Positions 48,456 through 58,423 are shown, numbered from the stretch's first letter. The stretch is DNA of 64,000 nucleotides from Aquimarina sp. MMG016 (GCF_018100805.1 NZ_JAGJEA010000001.1:1-64000), one strand, 5' to 3'. Program-made: numbers and translations. Notes: generated from the letters alone by a model not told the origin.

Positions 48456-48781
48456 TATTTTAGCTTTTCATTATTATGATGACGATCGTGATCTCGTTTC
48501 GTCTTTAAATCTAGTTTTTTATCAAAAGCTTCCTGAAGATTCACTCCTGTTTGGTTAGCCAAACATAATACAACAAACATGACATCAGCTAATTCCTCGC
48601 CAAGATCCTTATTTTTATCACTTTCTTTTTCACTTTGCTCCCCATATCGTCGTGCTATAATTCTTGCTACCTCTCCTACTTCTTCAGTAAGCTGGGCCAT
48701 ATTAGTCAACTCATTAAAATATCGAACACCGTGATTTTTAATCCACTCATCTACGGCTTGTTGTGCATTCTGAATGTTCAT
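48455..48781 (-). CDS. MazG-type nucleotide pyrophosphohydrolase
   Basis: 108 residues forming one all-alpha NTP pyrophosphohydrolase unit. The Mg-binding residues are in LTEEVGEVARIIARRYGE (about 32-49, ExxE) and DLGEELADVMFVVLCLAN (about 61-78, ExxD). Such single-domain enzymes clean up non-standard or excess nucleotides. It starts 2 bp after the end of the upstream DUF3857 gene. Confidence 0.93.
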   Translation of the reverse strand: MNIQNAQQAVDEWIKNHGVRYFNELTNMAQLTEEVGEVARIIARRYGEQSEKESDKNKDLGEELADVMFVVLCLANQTGVNLQEAFDKKLDLKTKRDHDRHHNNEKLK

Positions 48782-48783
48782 AA

Positions 48784-50766
48784 TTATACTTTCTTTAAAA
48801 CAACTTGGTCACTTTCCTTTTGAATAATCTGATTATAAAACTCTTTTATTGTTAAATAATATTCTGCCGGTATAAAAGGTGCATTTAACGTTTCTGTAAC
48901 CGATACCTGAATAGTATTACCCATTATTACATTTGTTCTATATACAAACTTACCCATATTTTCTGGTAGTTTAAATGCTGAGCCCTCAGGAATTTCTACA
49001 ACTTCATAACCTTCAGGTATTTTTATAGAGACCATCATCGTATTAGCATATCCATATCCAAAGTCTATCGGGTATTTACGCTCTTCTGATTTGAATATAT
49101 TCTCTTTATCCCTTAGAAACAACAAAGGAGAAAAGAAAATCTCATTATCAACAACTTCTGCTTCATTTTCTAGAGTAAACTCGAAACGCTCAGCCACAGA
49201 TTTACCTAACTCATTTACTCCCTTAAGTTCATAGGCATTAAGATCATCAAGTTCATACCTTTCTTTAATTCTTTTAATCTGAGTTTCTTTGTCCTTTTCT
49301 CCGTGTCTAACTCTAAAACTATGAGCTAAATACGATGATCGGCTTGTACTTTGCTTACCTTTAATAACACCTCCAGAATCAATTTGACACATAATTGACC
49401 GCTGAACTCTAGATGCTTTACCAGGTCTAAAATTAACCAGTTGTGAGGTTCCATTTTCTGCTAAAACCCTACCAGATCCGTGTATAACTCTATCCGGGAG
49501 CACATTTGGTTCACCATACTTATCTGTTGCATCCAAATACATTGTAGTATTACCAGACTTCACTCTAGCAATTACATAATCAAAACCTTCTAGTGTAGGG
49601 AACAACGATATTGTTCTTTTATTAGAACTAACTAATACAGGGTTCGCATTGACCTTAGCATATTTAAGCATTGCAACTAGCATAAGATTAATCTCAGCAG
49701 AATTACCCACAGCATCTTTATACGCTTTTTTTACACCATCACTAGTAACGACTCTATACTTGTCATTCCAAGTCATTTTTTTCTTTACAAAATCAAAAAT
49801 CAATGTTGTTTTCTTTAAAGGATCATTAATACCCGTAATCAATTGATCTATATCTTCTTTAAAATAATTTTTCTTTTTTAATTCATCACCAAATCTAGGG
49901 TTATCATAAATAGATTTGGCAACATCTTCCCAAGTACTTGAATAGCTTTTCGTGCCACTATTAGGAAACCTAGTAAATTGCAGTTCAAAAACTATAGACG
50001 ATAGATAATTCTCAAGATTACCACAATAAGGCTCTTCTTTAAATGCAGGAATATCAGAAGAATTAATTGAGTACATATTAGATATATAATCTATAACATA
50101 TACAGAACCCTCTACCCTTCTACCTTTTAACTTATTGTTTTTTGTAGATTCTTTTAAACTAATTGGGAGATACCCCCTGGTATATTTTTTAAAATTATAA
50201 TACTCAGGAGTTTCAACCTCTATATCAATCTTTTTAATAGGAATATCCTGCTGCAAATAAATTTTATCTATATTTCTTATGTAAGGTGAAGTGATTTTAT
50301 ATTTATACTCAATCACTGATCCTTCTTGAAGCGCTGGCATAGTAAATTTCACTTCATTATAATACTCTGAATATTCACTTTCGAAGATTCCATCTTTTTT
50401 TAGTTTAGTTTCAATAATTTCATCCCCCGCTAAACTATAAGTCATTGCTTTTAATCCACTAACTTTTTCTCTATCATTACTCCCTTGATACAAATAAATC
50501 TGTTCACTTGCTTCATCGAAACCATTCTTATTATACAATTTGATTCTTTTGAACACATCAGTTACCAATTGAAACTGATTATTAATATATGCGAAATGCA
50601 CTTTCTTGTTTTCATAAAGCACTACCGCATTTGCTGCACTATCTAATGGATAAGATTTTTCTAACAATTCTTCTTTGGACACTTTTCCGAATTTATAGTC
50701 CTGAGCAAAAGTATTAGTGGTTAATATTAGAGTGATTACTAATATTACTTTATTTAAAATTTTCAT
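48784..50766 (-). CDS. DUF3857/transglutaminase-fold protein without catalytic residues (paralogue A)
   Basis: 660 residues with signal peptide 1-22 (ITLILTTNTFAQ). The N-terminal DUF3857 beta domain covers about 55-260. The transglutaminase-like core follows: SIVFELQFTRFP, then VGNSAEINLML near 353, where the active-site Cys is Ser, and FDYVIARV near 395, where the His is Tyr. The C-terminus is a beta domain. It is likely a periplasmic or surface binding protein rather than an enzyme. It is a duplicate of the next gene upstream: the first 56 residues are identical, with high similarity to the end (NQIIQKESDQVVLKK). Confidence 0.85.
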   Translation of the reverse strand: MKILNKVILVITLILTTNTFAQDYKFGKVSKEELLEKSYPLDSAANAVVLYENKKVHFAYINNQFQLVTDVFKRIKLYNKNGFDEASEQIYLYQGSNDREKVSGLKAMTYSLAGDEIIETKLKKDGIFESEYSEYYNEVKFTMPALQEGSVIEYKYKITSPYIRNIDKIYLQQDIPIKKIDIEVETPEYYNFKKYTRGYLPISLKESTKNNKLKGRRVEGSVYVIDYISNMYSINSSDIPAFKEEPYCGNLENYLSSIVFELQFTRFPNSGTKSYSSTWEDVAKSIYDNPRFGDELKKKNYFKEDIDQLITGINDPLKKTTLIFDFVKKKMTWNDKYRVVTSDGVKKAYKDAVGNSAEINLMLVAMLKYAKVNANPVLVSSNKRTISLFPTLEGFDYVIARVKSGNTTMYLDATDKYGEPNVLPDRVIHGSGRVLAENGTSQLVNFRPGKASRVQRSIMCQIDSGGVIKGKQSTSRSSYLAHSFRVRHGEKDKETQIKRIKERYELDDLNAYELKGVNELGKSVAERFEFTLENEAEVVDNEIFFSPLLFLRDKENIFKSEERKYPIDFGYGYANTMMVSIKIPEGYEVVEIPEGSAFKLPENMGKFVYRTNVIMGNTIQVSVTETLNAPFIPAEYYLTIKEFYNQIIQKESDQVVLKKV

Positions 50767-50810
50767 TTTATTAATCAGTTAACTTTATTGTTGTTTTAGT
50801 GTATTCTTAT
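50590..50810 (-). repeat. Duplicated 5' segment and upstream flank, copy A
   Basis: This segment is nearly identical in DNA to 52777-52985, covering the first codons of the two DUF3857 paralogues and about 40 bp upstream. The upstream flank includes a copy of the last codons of the third DUF3857 gene (reading CTAAAACAACAATAA in the original), which marks the edge of a tandem duplication. Confidence 0.8.
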
Positions 50811-50855
50811 TTTAGTCTATTATACTTAAGGCTGTTCTTTAATTTATCAAAATAT

Positions 50856-50905
50856 CAAACCCAATAATTTTAATCTATCCATTCAAATGCTTATTGTGGG
50901 GTTTG
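50856..50905 (-). terminator. Imperfect hairpin between the DUF3857 paralogues
   Basis: CAAACCC-AATAA and TTATT-GT-GGGTTTG can pair, 11 bp after the stop at 50917. The minus side continues into ATATTTTGA, so it is at best a weak terminator. Confidence 0.4.
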
Positions 50906-50916
50906 AATATTCATAG

Positions 50917-52953
50917 TTATATTTTTTTAAGTACTACCTGATCACTTTCCTTTTGTATAATTTGATTATAGTATTCTTTTATTACAGGATAATAGCTTGG
51001 AAGAATAATTGGAGAATTAATGGTTTCTGTAACCGAAATTTGAATCATTCCATTCACTAATTTAGAATTAAATGAAAAAGACCCCATATCATCTGGTAAT
51101 TTAAATCCTCCTGATTCCGGCAGTTCTATAATTTCATAGCCTTCAGGTATTTTTATATTGACCATATACATATTAGAAAATCCATGTCCAAAATCCACAG
51201 GGTATTTTCGATCATCAGATTTGAATATGTTTTCTTTATGACTTAAAAATAATAGAGGAGAAAAGAACATTTCATTATCTATGACCTCTACCTGATCATC
51301 AAGCATAAATTCGAACCGTTCATTCACAGGTTTTCCCAGTTCACTTGTGCCTTTTATTTCATAATTGGACAACTCAGTTATTTTGTACTTTTCTTTTATT
51401 CTTTTTATATGAGATCCTTGGTCATATATCCCATATCTTTCTCTAAAACTATGCGCTAAATAATCAAGATGATAGATATTTGACTTCCCTTTTACCATAC
51501 CATCGACATCCATCTCGTATTGTATACTATTTCTATTTAGAGATGGGTTTCTTGGGCGAAGATTTATGTTTTGTGTCTTTCCATTTTCTTCTATCACCCT
51601 TGCTACTCCTTGTATCACTCTTGTAGGCAACACATTAGGCTCACCATATTTATCTGTAGCATCTAAATAAACTGCACCTTGATTAGGTAATTTAACACGA
51701 GAAATCACATAATCAAATCCATCTAATGTAGGAAACAAAGAAACGACCTTACTATTGGAAGTTACCAATACGGGATTAGCTTTTATTCCTGCATATTTTA
51801 ACATCGAGGTTAACATAAGATTTATCTCCGCAGCATTACCAGTTCCCTCCTTATATGCTTTTCGCACTCCAGCTCTACTTACCGCACTATGTTTACCGTT
51901 CCAACTCATTTTGCTTTTTACAAAATTGTAAATCAAACTTGCTTTTTTTACAGGATCACTCACACCTCCAATCAATTTTTGGACATCATCTTTATAGTAA
52001 TTAGTCTTATCCAATTCTCCACCAAAATTAGCATTCGAGTATATCTTTCTAATAATTTCTTCCCAGGAGGTGGCATAGTTTTCTACTGAATTCCCAAACT
52101 TCGTAAACTGCAATTCATATACTAGGGAAGATATATAATTACTTGTATTACCTGAATAAGGTTCTTTTTTAAATGCTGGAATATCAGTTGATAAAATTGT
52201 GTTAACATTAATCTTATAGTCTACTGCTCTAGTTTTTTCTTTAGGTTTTGTAGAACCATAAGATCTTGATTCAACATCAAAAAACTTTGCCCTATTTGGA
52301 GTATACATAAAACTTCCATCCGAAGGTGTTTCTTTTAAATCTATAGGTAAATATCCAGTAGTGAATTTTTTGAAATTAAAATATTCAGGCAATTCAACTT
52401 TAACTTCTAACTTTTTAATAGGTATCTGATCTTGCAAAACTAACCGGTCTATATTATATACAAATGGAGAAGTTATTTTATACTTATACTCTATAACCGA
52501 ATTGTCTTTTAAATCGGGCATCGTAAATTTAATTTGATCATAATTTTCAGAAAACTCATTTTCGAATATTCCTTCTTTTTTTAATTTGGTCTTTATAATT
52601 TTATCCCCATCTATATTATACGTTATCCCTTTCAGGTCACTTACTTTTTCTTCAGCCTTTGTATTTTTATACAATAAAAAATCATCTGAAGCATAATCAA
52701 ATCCATTCTTGTTATACAGTTTTACTCTTCGATGCACTTCAGTGATTAAGAGAAACCATCTTACGGTAGGATTATATTCATAATACACTTTCTTGTTTTC
52801 ATAAAGCACTACCGCATTTGCAGCACTATCTAATGGATAAGATTTTTCTAACAATTCTTCTTTGGATACCTTACCAAATTTATAGTCCTGAGCAAAAGTA
52901 TTAGTGGTTAATATTAGAGTGATTACTAATATTACTTTATTTAAAATTTTCAT
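50917..52953 (-). CDS. DUF3857/transglutaminase-fold protein without catalytic residues (paralogue B)
   Basis: 678 residues, signal peptide 1-22, same domain order as paralogue A: DUF3857 (about 55-280) and a transglutaminase fold. The active-site Cys is Ala (TGNAAEINLML near 374) and the His is Tyr (FDYVISRV). An insertion of about 18 residues near 215 (RAKFFDVESRSYGS) separates it from A. It starts 18 bp after the end of the third family member and is clearly co-oriented. Function unknown; probably envelope-located. Confidence 0.85.
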   Translation of the reverse strand: MKILNKVILVITLILTTNTFAQDYKFGKVSKEELLEKSYPLDSAANAVVLYENKKVYYEYNPTVRWFLLITEVHRRVKLYNKNGFDYASDDFLLYKNTKAEEKVSDLKGITYNIDGDKIIKTKLKKEGIFENEFSENYDQIKFTMPDLKDNSVIEYKYKITSPFVYNIDRLVLQDQIPIKKLEVKVELPEYFNFKKFTTGYLPIDLKETPSDGSFMYTPNRAKFFDVESRSYGSTKPKEKTRAVDYKINVNTILSTDIPAFKKEPYSGNTSNYISSLVYELQFTKFGNSVENYATSWEEIIRKIYSNANFGGELDKTNYYKDDVQKLIGGVSDPVKKASLIYNFVKSKMSWNGKHSAVSRAGVRKAYKEGTGNAAEINLMLTSMLKYAGIKANPVLVTSNSKVVSLFPTLDGFDYVISRVKLPNQGAVYLDATDKYGEPNVLPTRVIQGVARVIEENGKTQNINLRPRNPSLNRNSIQYEMDVDGMVKGKSNIYHLDYLAHSFRERYGIYDQGSHIKRIKEKYKITELSNYEIKGTSELGKPVNERFEFMLDDQVEVIDNEMFFSPLLFLSHKENIFKSDDRKYPVDFGHGFSNMYMVNIKIPEGYEIIELPESGGFKLPDDMGSFSFNSKLVNGMIQISVTETINSPIILPSYYPVIKEYYNQIIQKESDQVVLKKI

Positions 52954-52985
52954 TTTATTAATCAGTTAATTTTATTGTTGTTTTA
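52777..52985 (-). repeat. Duplicated 5' segment and upstream flank, copy B
   Basis: Partner of 50590-50810; here the flank is the true end of the upstream gene (VLKQQ and its stop), so this copy is the likely original. Confidence 0.8.
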
Positions 52986-54888
52986 GTACTATTTTGGATT
53001 TATCAATTTTCTTAATCTCAGATCTAAACTTTCTGTATTCTTCATACTTTTCTTTAGGAAAAGTTCCATCTATAATTTTTAGAAACCTTTTAAACTTGAT
53101 CTGAGATTCATTTATTTTTTCTAATTCGTAAGTATAACTTCCAAATTCTGTTTCAATAGATTTCTTTTCTGGCAAATTGCCAATAGCATACTCTTTTGGT
53201 ATGTTAATAACGTACTCATCAGTATTTATATACCCTCTGGAAATCACTAATGGAGTCTGCCTATTTTCATATTTTGGCAAGTTACTCTGATCACAACTAA
53301 ACAAATTAGGAGCAACAAGTAATCGACTTCCAGCCTTTTTTGTATATGAAGAACAAGAGACCTCTAGGTCTTCAGTAAATTTAATGGCATCTTTATCATC
53401 CCCATGCTTAATTGAATTGATCTCCAAATTATTGATATAACCCCAATGTTCTTTATAATGTAACTGTTGATCTTTTGGGGTTTTGAACTGAATACCATAT
53501 TTCCAATTATATACTAAACCTTTTGATTTTCTTCGAATAGTAGCATTCATGGCTTTATCAGCTGTTAGATTTACTGTAGCAGTGGTATGAAGAATATTCT
53601 CTTCTGGTCCATATTTTTTAGTTCTTTTAATCTCCCCTCCTTCTGGCTTAAGGACCAATACATTTCTGTTATCAGTAAAATCCCCAATAAAGTTAAAAGG
53701 TAAAGTCTGATTTGTGCATTCTAACCATATATCTTCTTCTTCATTTGGAACATTTAAAATGATATGATTACCCTGCATTGAAGCAAAATCAAAGTCTATA
53801 TCCTCTTTATTTCTATCGCCATAAACCACAGTATAATATGATTGAATACCTTGAGTACTTAATAAAGCTTTGGTATAATTTGTTAATGCTTTACAATCCC
53901 CATATCCTAATCGATCCACATCACTCGCAGGAAAAGGAACCCAGCCTCCTATACCCAACTGAATACTAATATACCTTGTCTTATTTTGCACATACTCATA
54001 AATCAACTTTACCTTTTCTTCTTTAGTATTTACATTAGAGACTAACTTATTAATCTTTTGAATTGTTTCTTCAGGCAATTGATCACGACCTACTAAAAGA
54101 TTGTCATATCTCCATTTTCCGAAAGATTTCCAATCTGTAGCAGAACCTTCAACTCCTTCCAAAGCAAAATTTTCTAAAGCTAACATAGCTTTTGGAAAAA
54201 TCTCATAAAATGATGGACTATTCACTTCCGGAAGTTCTGCTTTTACTCCCTTAATAGAATATGAAATTTCACTATCTAATTTATTTACTCCAATAGCATA
54301 GCCTCCAAAATTAGTCTCCTTAGACCTTAAAGGTATCTTTGTAGGATTTAAAATTTTATATGATGATTCCTCAACACTTAGTCGATATCCAATAACTGGT
54401 TTCCAAGACTGAATAAAAGCTGAAGACGACTTTTCCACTTCGCTTTCAAAAACTAAGGTATATGGATAATCTACAGGAGTATACTCAAAATACTTCATCC
54501 GATCATCATTCATTAATGAAATTCCGTCATAAACGCTTCTATCACTAAAATCTTTCTTTTTATATTTCTTTACTTCTTTCCCGAAACCATCATATATAGT
54601 AGCTTGTAGTTTCTTTATTTTTGTAGATGGACTATACCATTCAAAAGAATCTGCATAGCCTTTACCAAATTTATTTAGTACGGTAACAATTCTTTTAGTT
54701 TTTACTCTTACAGAATTGATGGAGTTTATTTCTATTAAAACTTCTTCTGATCTTACCACAGCATTTGCATCTTTGGTAAGTGTTGAATCAATAATAATGG
54801 ATTGTAAATTAATGTTATCCTGCGCAGAAATTTTTATTGAAGCACATAGAAATACTGCAACTAAGATCAGTTGTATTGTTTTTTGCAT
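52972..54888 (-). CDS. DUF3857/transglutaminase-like protein with catalytic Cys
   Basis: 638 residues with a signal peptide (LILVAVFLCASIKISAQ). N-terminal DUF3857 (about 40-250), then a transglutaminase-like core with YGDCKALTNY (Cys near 331) and QGNHIILNV (His near 365); a Glu in WLECTN replaces the usual Asp. So it may be an active periplasmic transglutaminase-like peptidase or amidase, unlike its two downstream paralogues. It starts 23 bp after dtd and may be in one transcript with it. Substrate unknown. Confidence 0.87.
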   Translation of the reverse strand: MQKTIQLILVAVFLCASIKISAQDNINLQSIIIDSTLTKDANAVVRSEEVLIEINSINSVRVKTKRIVTVLNKFGKGYADSFEWYSPSTKIKKLQATIYDGFGKEVKKYKKKDFSDRSVYDGISLMNDDRMKYFEYTPVDYPYTLVFESEVEKSSSAFIQSWKPVIGYRLSVEESSYKILNPTKIPLRSKETNFGGYAIGVNKLDSEISYSIKGVKAELPEVNSPSFYEIFPKAMLALENFALEGVEGSATDWKSFGKWRYDNLLVGRDQLPEETIQKINKLVSNVNTKEEKVKLIYEYVQNKTRYISIQLGIGGWVPFPASDVDRLGYGDCKALTNYTKALLSTQGIQSYYTVVYGDRNKEDIDFDFASMQGNHIILNVPNEEEDIWLECTNQTLPFNFIGDFTDNRNVLVLKPEGGEIKRTKKYGPEENILHTTATVNLTADKAMNATIRRKSKGLVYNWKYGIQFKTPKDQQLHYKEHWGYINNLEINSIKHGDDKDAIKFTEDLEVSCSSYTKKAGSRLLVAPNLFSCDQSNLPKYENRQTPLVISRGYINTDEYVINIPKEYAIGNLPEKKSIETEFGSYTYELEKINESQIKFKRFLKIIDGTFPKEKYEEYRKFRSEIKKIDKSKIVLKQQ

Positions 54889-54911
54889 AAAATTTATTTT
54901 GGGGTGGTTTG

Positions 54912-55364
54912 TTATTCCTTGTTTTGGGTATCAACAATTATGGTAACTGGGCCATCGTTAAGTAATGATACTTTCATATCGGCACCGAATATACCTGTTC
55001 CTACTTTTTTTTTCAAATCTACTTCTAATTGTTTTACAAAATCTTCATAAAGAGGAACAGCTATGTCAGGCTTTGCGGCTTTGATATAACTTGGCCTATT
55101 TCCTTTTTTAGTGCTAGCGTGTAACGTAAATTGACTAACGACTATAGCTTCTCCATCTACATCTAATATACTTTTATTCATTACTCCGTTTTCATCTCCA
55201 AATATTCTTAATCTTGCTATTTTTCCCGACAACCACTTAATATCTTCTCCTGTATCTACCTCTTCAATCCCTAGTAAGACAAGAAGTCCTTGATTGATTT
55301 TTGAAACAACTTTATCTTCTACTTTTACCGAAGCTTCAGAAACTCTTTGAATCACTGCTCTCAT
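54912..55364 (-). CDS. dtd: D-aminoacyl-tRNA deacylase Dtd
   Basis: Removes D-amino acids (classically D-Tyr) from tRNA. MRAVIQRVSEASVKV at the start, VVSQFTLHAST near residues 76-86 (the SQFTL motif) and LLNDGPVTIIVDT near 133 (the GPVT motif) are diagnostic. Length 150. It lies downstream of the Phe/Tyr genes and rsgA with no strong terminator seen between, so D-Tyr editing may be transcribed with Tyr synthesis. Confidence 0.96.
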   Translation of the reverse strand: MRAVIQRVSEASVKVEDKVVSKINQGLLVLLGIEEVDTGEDIKWLSGKIARLRIFGDENGVMNKSILDVDGEAIVVSQFTLHASTKKGNRPSYIKAAKPDIAVPLYEDFVKQLEVDLKKKVGTGIFGADMKVSLLNDGPVTIIVDTQNKE

Positions 55365-55455
55365 TAAAATATCATCAAATTATAAGAAAAAACATTGTTA
55401 TTTTTATATAGTATGTGTCATTTGATCACGCTTTGTTACCCCTTATTTTAAAAAA

Positions 55456-56412
55456 TTATTCCTCATCATAAGTGTTTTTTCTATAGTGTTCTTCTTCTCC
55501 TTCCAACATTTGCAAATAACTTTTATATCTAGACCAAGCAATTTCCTCATTATCTAGTGCTTCTTTCACAGCACATTTAGGTTCATTAACATGTAAACAA
55601 TTATTGAATTTGCATTCTGGTTTCAGTTCAAAAAATTCTGGAAAATATCCTCCTAATTCTTCCTTCTCCATATCTACTATTCCAAAACCCTTTATCCCCG
55701 GAGTATCTATAATCTTGGCATTGAAGCTGAGATCAAACATCTCTGCAAAAGTTGTGGTATGTTGGCCTTGCTGGTGTTGATCACTGATTTCAGCGGTTTT
55801 TAGAGACAATCCAGGCTCTAGAGCATTGATCAAAGTAGACTTACCCACACCGCTATGGCCTGAAAACATAGACACCTTATCAATCATCATCTCCTTTACT
55901 TTATCTACATTTTTTCCTGTTTTGGCAGAAATACCTATACATTCATATCCAATTTCTCTATATAATGCAGCCAGATATTTTATTTCTAAAAGCTCTTCTT
56001 CGTCATAAGTATCAATCTTATTAAAAAGTAATATAGCTTTAATCCCATAAGCTTCTGCTGTAACTAAAAACCGATCAATAAATGCCGTAAATGTCGGAGG
56101 GTTATTAAGTGTTACTAACAAAAAAACCACATCAATGTTTGAAGCAATAATGTGGGTTTGTTTTGATAAATTCACGGACTTACGAATGATATAATTCTGG
56201 CGTTCGTGAATATGCTCTATAACTCCTGTTTCCTGATCATTTTTAGTTTCTAAAGTAAAATCAACAAGATCTCCAACAGCTACTGGATTAGTACTTTTTA
56301 TACCTTTTATTCTAAACTTACCTTTTATACGGCATTCGTATACCTTATTATTATCGGTTTTCACGATATACCAACTTCCGGTAGATTTATATACAGTACC
56401 TGTCATAAACAC
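55456..56412 (-). CDS. rsgA: Ribosome small-subunit GTPase RsgA
   Basis: Circularly permuted GTPase acting in late 30S maturation. OB-fold N-terminus (about 1-80), then motifs in permuted order: G4 LLFNKID near 122, G1 FSGHSGVGKSTLINAL near 176-191, G3 IIDTPGIKGFG near 225. C-terminal zinc-binding part CKFNNCLHVNEPKCAV near 270-285. Length 318; a start at the third codon (56406) is also possible. It is 26 bp after the DAHP synthase gene. Confidence 0.96.
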   Translation of the reverse strand: MFMTGTVYKSTGSWYIVKTDNNKVYECRIKGKFRIKGIKSTNPVAVGDLVDFTLETKNDQETGVIEHIHERQNYIIRKSVNLSKQTHIIASNIDVVFLLVTLNNPPTFTAFIDRFLVTAEAYGIKAILLFNKIDTYDEEELLEIKYLAALYREIGYECIGISAKTGKNVDKVKEMMIDKVSMFSGHSGVGKSTLINALEPGLSLKTAEISDQHQQGQHTTTFAEMFDLSFNAKIIDTPGIKGFGIVDMEKEELGGYFPEFFELKPECKFNNCLHVNEPKCAVKEALDNEEIAWSRYKSYLQMLEGEEEHYRKNTYDEE

Positions 56413-56438
56413 AAAGATGCAAATAAATCTTGTGCATA

Positions 56439-57521
56439 CTATGCGTTAGCCACTTTTTTCTGGTGATTAATAGACTCTTGATGAATCGCTTTATATATTC
56501 TTAAAATAAATTCTTCACTCAGTCCTTTTTCTTCACCTTCAAGAATCATTTTTCCTAGAATTTCATTCCAACGCTTAGACTGAAGAATAGCTACATTTTG
56601 TTTAGCTTTTGCTTTACCTATCTCATCAGAGATTTTCATTCTTTTTGATAAAACATCTAGCAATTGATTGTCAGCTACATCAATTTTTGCGCGTAGTTCG
56701 CTTAAGGTTCTTTGGTAAGCTTCATCCACTCCAACTTCTTTACGAATTCTTAAGTCTTTCATATGTTGAATTAATGTGTCTGGTGTAATTTGTTGTGCAG
56801 CATCACTCCATGCATTATCTGGGTCGTAATGTGTTTCTACAATTAATCCATCAAAATTAAGATCCAATGCAGTCTGAGATAAATCGAATATCAACTCTCT
56901 ATTTCCTGCAATATGAGAAGGGTCCAAAATCAAAGGCAAATCAGGAAAACGATTCTGCAAATCAATTGGAATCTGCCACTCAGGAATGTTACGATATTTT
57001 GTTTTCTCATAAGTAGAAAATCCTCTATGAATCACCCCCAGGTTTTTAACATCACAAGTATAAAAACGTTCAACAGCACCTAACCATAATGAAAGATCAG
57101 GGTTGATTGGATTCTTAATCAAAACAGGATTATCAATTCCTTTACACGCCTCTGCAATATCCTGAACTATAAATGGAGAAACTGTACTTCTAGCACCAAT
57201 CCATAATACATCTACTCCATGTTCTAACGCCAACTCTACATGATGAGGATTTGCTACTTCAGTAGCTATTTTCATCCCGGTTTCTTCTTTGGCTCTTTGC
57301 AACCATTTCAATCCAAGTGCTCCTACTCCTTCAAAATTTCCAGGTCTTGTTCTTGGTTTCCAGATTCCAGCTCTTAGCACTGTAGCATCAGAATCTTTCA
57401 ATTGATGGGCTATTTTTACAACTTGCTCTTCGGTTTCTGCACTACAAGGCCCTCCTATTACTAATGGATGATCTAAATTGTATTCATCCAACCAGTTTCT
57501 AAGTTCTTTCTTATTCTCCAT
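56439..57521 (-). CDS. Bifunctional DAHP synthase / chorismate mutase
   Basis: First step of the aromatic pathway joined to the branch step to prephenate. Residues about 1-260 are a DAHP synthase of the AroA-beta/KDO8P-like type (VIGGPCSAET near 21-30, RAGIWKPRTRPG near 50, TEVANPHHVEL near 85, HRGFSTYEK near 150, LILDPSHIAG near 188). Residues about 262-350 are an AroQ-type chorismate mutase helix bundle (LRAKIDVADNQLLDVLSKRM). A C-terminal mutase fusion is usual in Bacteroidota and gives feedback control through prephenate or chorismate. Last of the four Phe/Tyr genes. Confidence 0.95.
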   Translation of the reverse strand: MENKKELRNWLDEYNLDHPLVIGGPCSAETEEQVVKIAHQLKDSDATVLRAGIWKPRTRPGNFEGVGALGLKWLQRAKEETGMKIATEVANPHHVELALEHGVDVLWIGARSTVSPFIVQDIAEACKGIDNPVLIKNPINPDLSLWLGAVERFYTCDVKNLGVIHRGFSTYEKTKYRNIPEWQIPIDLQNRFPDLPLILDPSHIAGNRELIFDLSQTALDLNFDGLIVETHYDPDNAWSDAAQQITPDTLIQHMKDLRIRKEVGVDEAYQRTLSELRAKIDVADNQLLDVLSKRMKISDEIGKAKAKQNVAILQSKRWNEILGKMILEGEEKGLSEEFILRIYKAIHQESINHQKKVANA

Positions 57522-57561
57522 TTTTTATTATTTTCTATCGTTTATGTTTTATTTCTATTTT

Positions 57562-58410
57562 TTAACTTATTCCTTTAAGGATTGATTTGATATGATTAGT
57601 ATCTTCCATTTCCTTATAAATTTCTTCAAAATTATCAGCTTCCATTAATTTTTTAAACTGAGTAAGATTAGCGATATATTCATCTAAAGTTTCTATCACA
57701 TTCTCTTTATTATGTTTAAAAATTGGCGCCCACATTGCTGGTGAACTTTTTGCCAAACGCACAGTAGATGCAAAACCACTGCCTGCTAAATCAAAAATAT
57801 CTCGCTCATTCTTTTCTTTCTCAATCACCGTCTTACCCAACATAAAAGAACTGATATGCGATAAATGCGAAACATAAGCTATATGGATATCATGAGAAGC
57901 TGGATCCATATAACGAATTCGCATCCCTAAGCGTGTAAAAATCTCCATTGCTCGTTCCTGTAACTTAAAAGCCGTTTTTTCTACTTCGCAAATAATATTG
58001 GTTTTTCCTCTATACAAATTTGCGATGGCAGCTTGTGGTCCTGAAAACTCGGTACCTGCAATTGGATGTGCTGCTAAATAGTTTCGCCTTTTAGGGTGGT
58101 CACTAATAACATCACAAAGTTTTTTCTTAGTAGAGCCTGCATCAAAAACTAAACATTCATCATCAATCTTATCTAAAATATTAGGTAAAACCTTTACTGT
58201 TGCATCTACAGGAATTGCTGTGATCACAACATTAGCTTTATCTAAATCCTCAAGGTCAGCTTTTTGATCTATAATCCCAAGAGATAAAGCTTTATCCAGG
58301 TTTTCTTCACTTTTATCAATTCCATAAATCTCAGCTTCATTAAAAGCTGCTTTAATATCTATAGCAAATGATCCTCCTATTAACCCTATTCCAATTACGA
58401 ATACCTTCAT
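57562..58410 (-). CDS. tyrA: Prephenate dehydrogenase (tyrosine branch)
   Basis: NAD(P)-dependent oxidative decarboxylation of prephenate to 4-hydroxyphenylpyruvate. Rossmann motif VFVIGIGLIGGSFAIDI at residues 3-19; VFDAGSTKKKLC near 88; the prephenate site AAHPIAGTEFSGP near 112-124; SHLSHISSFML near 182. No ACT domain; length 282. It sits 13 bp after the aminotransferase gene. Confidence 0.95.
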   Translation of the reverse strand: MKVFVIGIGLIGGSFAIDIKAAFNEAEIYGIDKSEENLDKALSLGIIDQKADLEDLDKANVVITAIPVDATVKVLPNILDKIDDECLVFDAGSTKKKLCDVISDHPKRRNYLAAHPIAGTEFSGPQAAIANLYRGKTNIICEVEKTAFKLQERAMEIFTRLGMRIRYMDPASHDIHIAYVSHLSHISSFMLGKTVIEKEKNERDIFDLAGSGFASTVRLAKSSPAMWAPIFKHNKENVIETLDEYIANLTQFKKLMEADNFEEIYKEMEDTNHIKSILKGIS

Positions 58411-58423
58411 TTATATTTGCGAG

